A stretch of DNA of 30,784 nucleotides, taken from Elysia marginata (taxonomy: Eukaryota; Mollusca; Gastropoda; Plakobranchidae). Every line of letters begins with the position of its first letter. Position 1 is the stretch's first letter. Location of the stretch: assembly GCA_019649035.1 (NCBI GenBank), contig BMAT01003632.1, positions 48,275 through 79,058 of the forward strand. The letters are read 5' to 3'. A program made the translations under genes and the position numbers. Under the pieces are notes generated by a model. The model had not been told where the DNA came from. It worked only from the letters and a program-made list of their open reading frames with translations, and made no database searches. Shown piece after piece: positions 22,597 through 30,784 of this stretch.

Positions 22597-24525
22597 GAAG
22601 CAAATAGGAAGTGGCTATATATACATTCCCACATAAATTCACACCCACAGTGTGTAAGGATAAAGATCGGGAGAGGGAAATAGAACAAGAGAAAGTGAGC
22701 AAAATCTAAGTTCAAGACATAATATATTACATGTGCAAGAATGGGTAAAAGTGTATTTGAGGTGTGTTTACAAACTATTTGCTTGCAGCATTTAGCCCAT
22801 TCCTGAGTAGTCTTACTAAGGTAAGAAAGTCTCATCGATGCGAATTAAACCATGTGATATGGGACTATATTCTACATTCATACTGACATTTAAACCAATT
22901 TATGCCATTCACTGCTGTTACCATATATAAGCTCTGGATGTGCAGCATACACAACTTCTGAACCAAAAGGGGTTTGGTTGGCCCTTCCCTAATTTTTTGC
23001 ACTTAGACTTAGAGTTCTTAGATCCAACGGACTATAGGGTCTGACATTCTTCAGCATCCGGCAGCTCACATTGTTCTTTCTCTTTTAAAACTTAATTGTA
23101 CTTTGAGTTAATTCTCTTGGTAACTGTAAAAGTTAGATCGGATTTTGTGACAGCACCTCACCCGTTAGAACCTAGGTTTATTTAGATCTAGTCTCAGTCT
23201 CAGCTCAACCTAGACAACTAGATATACTGCTAGAAAAAGAAATGTTTTTGAGTCTATATAGATCCTTTTGTAAATGCAGGATCTGATAAAGAATCATAGA
23301 ATAGATGAATCTGAGATTGAGTCAATGCAGATGAAACTACAGCTTATGGTGATAGCCCTTGACTTATAATTAGATCCAAATTTTGTTAAACAAAGTAAAC
23401 AGTCATTCACTAAGTCAGAGCCAGGGCCTTTTCTAGGTCTACACTTACTTTTTTTTTTCAAATCAACCATTCAAAAATTTCAAAAATTTTTACGATCTAT
23501 GTAAACTTCAATTCTACTTTCATAACCACAGAAAATATCAACACCCTAGAGTACAAAAAATTGAGACAGTGATTTTTTTTCTTTATTAAAAGGGTGTAAA
23601 AAAATCCTTCATTCCTTGCTTGGCCAGATCTGGCAACAAGTGTGTTAGTAAACTTGTAGGCCTACTGCAATTGAAAGTTTTAACGAAGTCCATGGCTCCA
23701 AATGTTGGTCCATTTTGAATCAAATGATCTTGGAAAACAAGAAAAAGCTTGCAAGCAATTAAACTGCTAAATATGGAGATCCGGTACTGGAATGAACCAG
23801 ATATATTTTTGATGATTACCTCCCATGGGCCAATGTCAGTGAGTCGATAATTTACACACCTAAAATACCTTTTTACAGTTTAACTTCTAATTTGAATGTC
23901 ATTGTAACAGTCTACTAAAATGGTCAAGATCTGAGATGTAGATCTAGAAATCTTTTGAGTCATGTGTCACAACCCAAGTCAAAATGAAGATTGAATTCTT
24001 TTTTCTTGAACTAACAACCTTTTTAATCTATAGATCTGCTATGATTATTCTGAATGTATTTATAATAAAGTAAAATGTATGCATGTCACTTTATAAATTG
24101 GCCAGTCATTTGATTGGCCCACTGGTGTTAGAAATGGATTATCATCCTCTTCATTTCATCAGTCTGATTACCAAGATTATCCTAATAGATGGTGCTTTTT
24201 GAAGTTTTTTGTTTGTTCCCACTTACTATCTCCTATTTACTGGAGATACTATTTATAATTTAATAAAGGCTGACAAACGCATTTAGTTAAATAAGTTAAG
24301 CACTAGATCTAGATTTTTAGATTACGCAACTTAAACTCAAAGATAACAAGTTTTTATACATATCAAATAATTTGAGTTGGATTAGATCTATCGGGTATAA
24401 TGATAGAGAGCTAAAGCAACAGGGTGGGAATAAACGAAAACGTGCCACAATAAATCAATTAGATCAAGAGAAATTTCTTCACAAGCTAGTTTTTAATAAT
24501 CTCTTGAGACTAGATATATATCTAC
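22597..24525. other. Probable first intron of TMEM216
   Basis: No supported exon. It is rich in AGATCTAG-type words (for example near 23,180, 23,940, 24,030 and 24,305). Confidence 0.4.
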
Positions 24526-24577
24526 CTCTACGAGGCACTTGGGTTGTGGTACTCGCTTGAGCTTGTCCGTCCGCCAT
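24526..24577 (-). CDS. TMEM216: Candidate first exon of TMEM216
   Basis: On the minus strand an ATG at 24577-24575 sits in the context AAAATGGCGG, which resembles the YY1-type start-site motif of many housekeeping genes, in the most CpG-rich part of the window. It opens MADGQAQASTTTQVPRR. The best donor (AGAG then GTAGAT, from 24525) leaves phase 1, but the next exon at 21298 needs phase 0. A weaker donor (CCCAA then GTGCCT, from 24538) gives phase 0. The junction is unresolved and a small exon may be missing. The Pro-Arg-rich N-terminus resembles that of vertebrate TMEM216, but this is weak evidence. Confidence 0.45.
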
Positions 24578-24740
24578 TTTGACGCTACTTGGTTGTCTGG
24601 TTCTACAAAATCAAACGAGCAAAGTCGGCCCACATCCGCTTTTATTTAGCAAACAATCACAGAAGCGGAGAAGCCGCTTTTGACCTCACTGGCAGGTATG
24701 CTCTGTGTTCGTCTTATCGATACGTCACGAAGACGATCAC
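24530..24740. promoter_or_regulatory. CpG-rich candidate TMEM216 promoter, possibly bidirectional
   Basis: Unlike the surrounding AT-rich DNA it carries many CG dinucleotides, the AAAATGGCGG start motif on the minus strand, and a perfect AAGCGG/CCGCTT hairpin (about 24663-24679). On the plus strand, CACTGGCAG then GTATGC (from 24694) looks like a splice donor, so a divergent transcript may start here. Confidence 0.4.
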
Positions 24741-25753
24741 TTTCTTAAAATCACCAATTATTGGAAAAGAAAATATTTGTAAATAAATCACTTGCGTTTT
24801 TTATTTGCTAAATCTCTCTACCATTTTGTTTCTGTTTACTTATAAAATTTACGCCCACCTTCAGACCACCACATTCCAAGCACCGTAATTTATGTTCCAC
24901 TTTCACCCTAAAACAATAATCATGGCAGATCCGAGTTCATTTCTTTACGATTGTAGGCCAAGGCCTGCTTGTCGCTTTCAAGCCTCCCTGTAGTTTCGTC
25001 TAGTAAATTATAAAGAGGCTAGTTATTGCATCCCGTGCTTCGCATCGTGCGATGTTTGGGTACCTACAGTAGTACTAGTTCTTAATTTTTTTAAATTTTT
25101 TTTTCGGACAAATGAGATATTATCTGGGGATGTTACAAGGAATATAGATTTAGCCGCTCAGTCTGTGTGTCTCCGTGAAGAGGAGGGAATGAAACGTCCA
25201 GATAGGTTTCAGGCGCATTGGACCTTTCCTTAATATATGTCACATCAGTCTATTTTTATTTGACCCCAAGCTGGGGTGGTTAGCCTTGCTCTTTATTTTT
25301 TGTATAATAGATTGAAACGAAAGAGTGAATGTGAAGAGGGACTACACGTGTGCTATATATTTTATTTAAACTTCAAGGATAATAATTGTAGAAACAATCG
25401 AGCCTTACCTGTAGGCCTATGGTGGTGATTGTTTCAGATTCTGACGATATGGCGTCATGTTTTGAAAGGAGGAAGCTTGTACATGTTACAGTCCAAGATA
25501 AACGTTTAGGAAAATTCCAGGAATTTTGTTTTCTTTGTTCTTCTAGTTATAGACGCTTTGTTCCACAAAGTGACAAGGGCATAATTATCCCAATTCCCAG
25601 TCCAGTAGGCCCTACGTAAACATGCAGACATAGTGGAATATACATCTGGATCTAGATAAGTGTCCTCAAGACTAATCTTGCTGTAGAAAATCATGATTTA
25701 AGGCCAAAAGAGAAGGTGGGGGACATATGACCAAACAGAGTTGTAAAGACATA
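24741..25753. other. No supported gene
   Basis: Short open frames (for example 25419-25619) lack splice signals, composition or similarity that would support coding. Confidence 0.4.
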
Positions 25754-25802
25754 GCGCGCGCGAGAGAGAAACAGAGAGAGGGAGAGAGACAGAGAGAGAG
25801 AG
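25754..25802. repeat. CG/GA simple repeat
   Basis: A GCGCGCGCG run followed by GAGAGA blocks. Confidence 0.9.
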
Positions 25803-25888
25803 GTGAACTATGATAAAGAGAAAGATAAAACGGTTAGAGTGAGATTTTAAAAAATAAGGCGTTGAGAGGAAACCCAAAAACAGAATAA

Positions 25889-26094
25889 AAAACGGGTACC
25901 TGGCTAAAGGCAGTGCTTGAAATTTGTGGAATGTTAGTATTTGAGCGCCTAACAGGCTGCCGTACTGTAATGCTCTGAAATATGAGTTGAATTGGCTCTT
26001 GTGTGTATAGGCCTGCTGGGGTAAATATGTAAAGTCATGAGACTGCCTTCGGCGGTGTAGGACTCTAAACATATTTATTTATTTATTTATTTAT
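25889..26094 (+). mobile_element. Second SINE copy, 5'-truncated, with (ATTT)n tail
   Basis: It starts in the SINE body (GGTACCTGGCTAAAGG) and lacks the tRNA head. It continues unbroken through CTGTAATGCTCTGAAAT, ATGAGTTGAATTGGC, GCCTGCTGGGGTAAATATG and CCTTCGGCGG to ACATATTTATTTATTT. It therefore shows the original order of the three SINE segments scattered over 11,915-14,636. The 3' (ATTT)n run (26,071-26,094) is the usual slippage tail. Confidence 0.85.
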
Positions 26095-27096
26095 AGACGC
26101 GTAGGAGGTAGACCTGTGGAAAGAAGAAGACAAACCCGATGTAGATAATACAACATTATGGAAACAAAAAGAACAGAACGGAACTTTTTAATTGGAGGTT
26201 AGCCCACCATTATCTTTGTTGAAGCCCGCTACTAGAGACAGTAATAATTATTATAAATGACTATGAAATTAATAACAACATCTATATACTACCTTTAATA
26301 ATATAAAACGATGATGATGATTATGGTGGTGATGATGATGATGATTATAAATAAAAATGCATTCCTATAAAAATTATCGTATCCTTAATGACAGTATGAA
26401 ATAATGAAGGAGATTATATAATTTTCTTCAATGGAAGGGACGATGAGGGATATGCGAGGCCTTCACGCTGTGCACCGGCACTATTCTCGTCCCACAAGCG
26501 TTATGCAGGGGCTTGAACTTCTTGATCCTAAAACGTATTTTAACAGTCGTCACCGCGCGGCAGAAATGTTTGCACTCGGTCTCTTACTACATAATAGATC
26601 TTTACCTAAATCTACCTGTGAAATGTAGGCCGACCTAGAAAGCAGGAAGCCAGGAACTGAAGAGAGATTGTGATCGATTGATTAAGATGAAAAACAGGGC
26701 ATGGCCATCTGAATAGAGGTCAGAAATACTTTTTTTTTTTTTTACAATAAGTAGAATCTAGTAGAATTTTTTTCTTATGCTCACCGAGGAACATCTTACA
26801 AAGTTGACAGTTTGAGCGACATGGCAGAATTGACCAATTATTATAGTCTATGGTTGTTAAGGTTTTCATACATTTTTAAAACAGCAATAGGCCAAATTAA
26901 AAGCTTACATGTAAACCTACTGTTACATCATTCTATTTCTGGTTAGCCAGCGCGATCTATCGTGGGGGCCAAACTATCTAATTGTAAAAAAATTCTTTAA
27001 AAGTGGGAACGGAGCTAGAATCTATAGTACATTTATAAGGTGTTTTAAATTAAACTAAAAGTGAGCTATGATAGGTGCGAACTGGAAAAGACCTAA
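26095..27096. other. Gene-free stretch with (GAT)n microsatellite
   Basis: A GATGAT repeat lies at 26310-26345 and a T tract near 26,730. The ATG-initiated 65-codon frame at 26431-26628 has no further support. Confidence 0.4.
26310..26345. repeat. (GAT)n microsatellite
   Basis: Two GAT runs separated by TTATGGTG. Confidence 0.9.
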
Positions 27097-27122
27097 TGTG
27101 TTTAGGGCCGGCCCTAAACACA
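27097..27122. repeat. 26-bp perfect palindrome
   Basis: The two arms read TGTGTTTAGGGCC and its exact reverse complement with no spacer. The centre GGCCGGCC is very GC-rich for this region. Confidence 0.9.
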
Positions 27123-27502
27123 CTGAGTATATTTCCGTTTACAATTGCTCTTACTCACTTCAAAATACTAATAGGATAGGTCAATGTAAGACTTTTACAG
27201 AAGTTTGTTTACATTTCGATGGTTTGGCCCTCACTATGATCGTGCTGTGGTTAGCCTATCGCTTCCCAGATCACACACACAATAGAAATCTTCGTTTCTC
27301 ACTCAAAAGAGATGTTTATGCCATTTACACATAATGTATGTGAATTAATTTCCGACCAAGTCAAACTCAAGCTATCTAGATATCTAGATAGATCTTGTGT
27401 TTTAATTAATTTTATTTCAATGGTGCCTAATATCAACCACTGTTCGATCTTTTGAAGGTGTGCTTATCAAGACAAATAATGATTGGTGGAACGTGAGAGA
27501 GG

Positions 27503-27530
27503 TGACCTTGTGACCTGGGCGTACAGGTCA
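27503..27530. promoter_or_regulatory. Cluster of three nuclear-receptor half-sites
   Basis: TGACCT at 27503 and TGACCT at 27511 form a direct repeat with two-base spacing. With AGGTCA at 27525 the second forms an everted repeat with eight-base spacing, within a 9-bp inverted repeat. TGACCTTG (27503-27510) is also the inverse of CAAGGTCA, the monomer site of NR5A/ERR-type receptors. Binding is inferred from sequence only. Confidence 0.4.
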
Positions 27531-27851
27531 CAGAACTGACAGTCACTGATGAGCAGAATAGACCAAGCTGTGCCAGTGAGCCTCAACCTAAAGTCTCCTT
27601 CGTCTTGCCAACAGACTTTCAAAAGGTTTCTAAAGACATTAGATCTAGGAGGAGTAGCCAGAGATCTAGATAACTAAATTGGATTGCCCTTAGAATTAGA
27701 TCTAGATTTCTAGATCTACATAAATTATATTGAACCTTTTTTGGTATCCTCCAAATCTAGAATAGACTACGACTACGAGCCTGTTTGTTTCGGGCCATAT
27801 TTGTGACTGCTGCTAGATCAAGATATTAACTAAATCTAGTTTATTACCAAC

Positions 27852-27881
27852 ATGCCAGTACTTCGTTTTGCTCCCGGCCAG
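27852..27881 (+). CDS. Possible first coding exon (MPVLRFAPGQ) of an unidentified plus-strand gene
   Basis: An ATG in the context CCAACATGCC is followed by ten codons and a strong donor (GGCCAG then GTAGGT, from 27882). There is no second exon that I can connect. Its position about 320 bases downstream of the nuclear-receptor half-sites is suggestive only. The sequence is too short for family assignment. Confidence 0.3.
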
Positions 27882-28185
27882 GTAGGTAACGATAGATCTA
27901 GATATTTTAGATCTCGGCCTAGATAAATTTCTAGTTTCTAGAATCTAGATACATGCATAGTTTATTTAAAGTATTGTAAGAAGGGTATTTAATCCTGGGA
28001 TCGGCCCGCTACCGTGAAAAACGCATATTCGATTACTTTTCACAGCCACCGATTACTATCGAGTACATTTCATTCCCCAAACAAAGCATAGTGCCTCCTG
28101 GGTTTCATTCGCCACCTGAGCCACGGCGCATGACTCCCTCTCACTCATCTTTAGCTTAGCACATGGTCGTTGACAGTGTGCCGTC

Positions 28186-28590
28186 GGTCACTCTGGTGTG
28201 TCTCTATAATCTGTTCCAGTGATTGGCCCGCTAGTCCTAAGTTGGATGAAAAGTGTGTGAGAACTGTAGTGGGTCGAGAGTGCATGAGAACTGCTAATGC
28301 CTAGTCTTGCCTGGTCACACTGGGGTGTCTCTCTACTATCTGTTACAGCGATAGGCCCGCTGGTTCCAGTGTATTGTCAACAGGTTTGGAGACCTATGCC
28401 TACTCGCTGCAGCTTCATCATTGTGTCGCGGGTGTTTGAGAACTGTAGTGTAACGGGTTTGGAGATCTAAGCCTACTCACCGCAGCTTCATCAGAGAACT
28501 GTAGCGGGTGGAGAGTGTATGACTCATAGCTGTAGCAGGCCAAACGCTGGAGTAGATTAATAGAGATCTAAGCCTATTCGCCGCGGCTAA
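28186..28590. repeat. Diverged interspersed tandem repeats (units A and B)
   Basis: Unit A (GGTCACTCTGG to TTGGCCCGCTAG, about 55 bases) occurs at 28186-28238 and 28313-28369. Unit B (GGTTTGGAGATCTAAGCCTA followed by a CGCAGCTTCATCA end) occurs at 28383-28420, 28456-28493 and partly at 28561-28590. GAGAACTGTAG recurs between them (28259, 28437, 28494). There is no open frame across the repeats. Confidence 0.75.
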
Positions 28591-28609
28591 GCATTTGAAA
28601 AGAACTCAC

Positions 28610-28955
28610 CCTAATTTTTCTAGGTGTCCCATCTAAATATTCAAAGCGACTTGTTCAGTTGTTCCAAACATAGAGTGACCGAACATAACATCCTTCTTTG
28701 AAATATTTGAAAAGGTTTTTCATGTGATCAATATCTTTTTTATTTTCACACAATGTCATGTGATACGCATCAACCCATTCAAAAAATATTTCCGGATTCA
28801 ATGGGTTTTGAAACACAAACGCACACAGAAGAAACGGTCCCAATCGGGCCAATGTCCAGGGATTTTTCCAAAATAATCAATGCCAGATTTTTTCAAGGTC
28901 CCTGATTTGCCGATCCAAGGCTGTCTTGAATACCACAAGTTCCAAATCCTGCTTC
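28610..28955 (-). pseudogene. Broken protein-coding exon of unknown family
   Basis: One minus-strand frame reads like a globular protein for about 115 codons: DLELVVFKTALDRQ, then NPWTLARLGPFLLCAF, then PEIFFEWVDAYHMTL, then KNLFKYFKEG and RFEYLDGTPRKIR. It ends exactly at a consensus donor (AGG then GTGAGTT, from 28609). Two TGA codons interrupt it, at 28877-28879 and 28655-28657, with no frameshift. It could be a pseudogene copy of a host gene exon or a remnant of a mobile-element protein. I do not recognise the family. A TATAAATAT motif lies upstream at about 29,000 (minus strand). Confidence 0.5.
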
Positions 28956-29032
28956 TCCGGGAAGCATCCATTTTAACACTGGCCAACCAAAGGCTGGATA
29001 TTTATATGAGGTGTGACTGTAAGGCCGGGCAT

Positions 29033-29050
29033 TCTCTCTCTCTCTTTCTC
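29033..29050. repeat. (CT)n microsatellite
   Basis: A short CTCTCTCT run. Confidence 0.9.
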
Positions 29051-29182
29051 TATTGCCTGGCCTGCGATGGCATGAAATTTTTTCACGGTACCTTATTGCT
29101 GGCCATAGCGCAAGTTCGCCTCAATAATTTCAAAACTTAATAAATGACGCAATGAAGGAATAGTTCATTGACCCGCCCTGTT

Positions 29183-29496
29183 AGCAGGATGGCTGAAGAT
29201 GACGAAATGAAGAGAAGAATTGCTTCAGTCTCCTCAACCCACGCACACCATCCACCTGCACTGACCAATACCCCCAACCCCTCCCATTCGTTTAACACAT
29301 GAAGAGCCACTGTACAAAACTACAAGCTCAATGTGCAATTAAAATTTAAATCTGACCCTTTACTGTAGCACTAGCAGGATGTCTGGTGATAACGAAATGA
29401 AGGATGGCACTGCACTGACCAATACTATTTTCAAAATAATTTGAAATTGATGAACGAATGGTATCCACACCCCTCCCCTCTGTTTCACAACTGAAG
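29183..29496. repeat. Diverged tandem duplication of a ~123-bp unit
   Basis: The order AGCAGGATG, GACGAAATGAAG or AACGAAATGAAG, CTGCACTGACCAATAC, CCCCTCCC, then GTTTAACACATGAAG or GTTTCACAACTGAAG appears at 29183-29305 and again at 29373-29496. Internal spacing has drifted through small insertions and deletions. Confidence 0.7.
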
Positions 29497-29697
29497 GTAC
29501 ATTTGTGATTGGTCGAATTTATTTCCTTAAAACCACTTGTTTGCCGCTCTTATGTCTAGTTTCCAGAACATCTTTCCTACTGGATACACATAGTTGCTTT
29601 TGTTTCTGAGAATCTAAATTTACTTCTGTTTCAATTCCTTTTCTTCCCATTGGATTACTTATAATGCACATGGTGTGGTGTAGCCAGAGAATTTATT

Positions 29698-30560
29698 ATG
29701 GTTGTTTATATACAAATGGCTGGAAGTTTTGGTAAGAATAAAACTGACCCTGCATCAATAACTGTAGAAGACTATAACCCTTTCAATTTTTTTGAAGTGC
29801 TTAATTTGCCAGATCAATCATTTTATTCCTGGTTAGTTTCTGCTGGCTTGATAGCTTCTGAAGACATTTTTAAATGTCCTAAGTGTGGTGCCGATTGCAA
29901 GTTGTGTAACAGAGAAAATCGGCGCAATCCGTACATTTTCGGCTGCAAAAAAGATAAAAATCATGACTTTTCCATAACCAAATTTTCTTTTTTTGAGTCT
30001 CAAAAATCAACATAGAAATATTTTTGTTTTTATTCGAGCCTATATTTTCAGCTCATCACTCAGACGTTGTTCAACAGAGACAGGAATAGCATATACGGCA
30101 GCACAGCTGTCAACTGGGCGAATTTTGTTTGAGACATTTTTGTGGAGGTGGTCTATTGCAAGTACCTCCATATAAAACTTAGAGGAGAAATTGAGATGTA
30201 GGCGAGTCACTGTTTGGCACTAAAGTTAATACCACTGTGGACAGCCTTGTGGTGGAAGAATTTGGATTTTTGGCTTAATTGAGCGGGCCACAAATAAATT
30301 AGTGTTAGTGCCTGTTAGTGTTAATAGCCGGGACGAGAACACTCTCATTAGCATCATACTTGCAATTTGTGGAACCTGGCTGACGTATTTTTTCTGACGG
30401 CTGGGCTTCATACTGTAATTTAAATAGTTACGGCTTCGAACATTTTACTGTTGTGCATAAAACACAATTTAAACAAATTTATGTGCACATGAAACTGAGG
30501 AACGTGTCAAGGCACACACTAACAAAATAGAAGGTGCTTGGGCACATTCTATGTGTTTGG
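29698..30560 (+). pseudogene. Decayed Merlin/ISXO2-type (IS1016-like) transposase
   Basis: The frame from ATG 29698 to TAG 30015 has SFYSWLVSAGLIASEDIFKC, a zinc-ribbon (CPKCGADCKLC from 29875, then GCKKDKNHD) and SFFESQ, the N-terminal plan of ISXO2/IS1595-like and Merlin transposases. Further pieces follow in shifting frames: TAVNWANFV then a TGA (about 30,133), then a VGESLFGTK block, then GGRIWIFGLIERATN and LVPVSVNSRDENTL, then IFSDGWASY (about 30,387-30,413), then HTNKIEGAWAHS (30515-30550). These match the three catalytic blocks of the DDE-type domain in order. In the first block the expected Asp codon reads GGC (30201-30203), a Gly. Multiple stops and frameshifts make it non-functional. 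Such enzymes move DNA by cut-and-paste. Terminal inverted repeats were not found. Confidence 0.78.
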
Positions 30561-30720
30561 TACATATTTATATGAATCTCACATGCTAAAACTTAAAGTG
30601 TTCTTAAGGCAGGAAATGGCTTGAAATTAAAACAGTAGGACCCACTTTTAGAATTGGGAAATTGGCAGAGAAGAATTTTTTTCCCTATTAATTGGTTATT
30701 CCCGATTTCCCGGGTCTCAT

Positions 30721-30784
30721 GAAAAGAGAAAAGGCGAAACAGAGAGAAAGGATTAGAAGAAGGAGGATGAGGACGTGAGAAAAA
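30721..30784. repeat. Purine-rich tract at window end
   Basis: A GA-rich stretch of mostly A and G that runs to the edge, with no gene. Confidence 0.6.

Noticed and set aside
25419-25619. 66-codon frame as a small gene
   Set aside because: No splice context, composition bias or known motif supports it.
26431-26628. 65-codon ATG frame as a gene
   Set aside because: Length is within chance expectation and there is no other support.
27068-27334. 88-codon frame as a gene
   Set aside because: It runs through the 26-bp palindrome and has no recognisable features. The frame length is near chance.
28186-28590. CRISPR array
   Set aside because: The repeats are diverged, unevenly spaced and in a eukaryotic genome.
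28880-29140. Plus-strand 86-codon frame
   Set aside because: It is antisense to the broken coding exon and crosses a CT microsatellite.

Overview
The window is eukaryotic and most likely from a mollusc, probably a heterobranch gastropod. The base composition is AT-rich, genes are split by GT-AG introns, intergenic space is long, and several classes of animal transposable element are present. The scattered AGATCTAGA and TAGGCCTA words and the tRNA-derived SINE fit gastropod genomes, but species is inference.

Layout. Positions 1-548 (minus) hold the endonuclease domain of a non-LTR retrotransposon with one frameshift, running off the left edge. From 863 to about 10,010 (plus) lies the 3' part of a protein-coding gene. 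Two small exons (863-920 and 1669-1705) join in phase to a 7.1-kb terminal exon (2199-9295), followed by a 3' UTR with two poly(A) signals. The protein is very long, Ser/Lys/Asn-rich and mostly disordered, and I do not recognise it. From 11,915 to about 14,636 there is a nested transposon stack: a tRNA-derived SINE broken by a 464-bp inverted-repeat element and again by a 1.9-kb reverse-transcriptase LINE remnant. A 5'-truncated second SINE copy at 25,889-26,094 shows the unbroken order.

From 24,577 down to 19,372 (minus) lies TMEM216, a four-helix protein of the ciliary transition zone. Three internal exons are phase-perfect. The first exon is a candidate only, and the last exon is either a read-through to a stop at 19,368 or lies further left. 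Its introns and 3' flank carry a pogo/Tigger-like inverted-repeat element (17,355-18,204), an inverted-repeat cluster (20,705-21,081) and a hAT-like MITE (22,278-22,589).

The right end (26 to 30.8 kb) is gene-poor. It holds microsatellites, a 26-bp perfect palindrome, a cluster of nuclear-receptor half-sites upstream of a possible first exon, diverged tandem repeats, a broken minus-strand coding exon of unknown family, a duplicated unit, and a decayed Merlin/ISXO2-type transposase (29,698 to about 30,560).

The two host genes converge: the large plus-strand gene ends near 10 kb and TMEM216 points toward it from the right. Nothing suggests that they work together.
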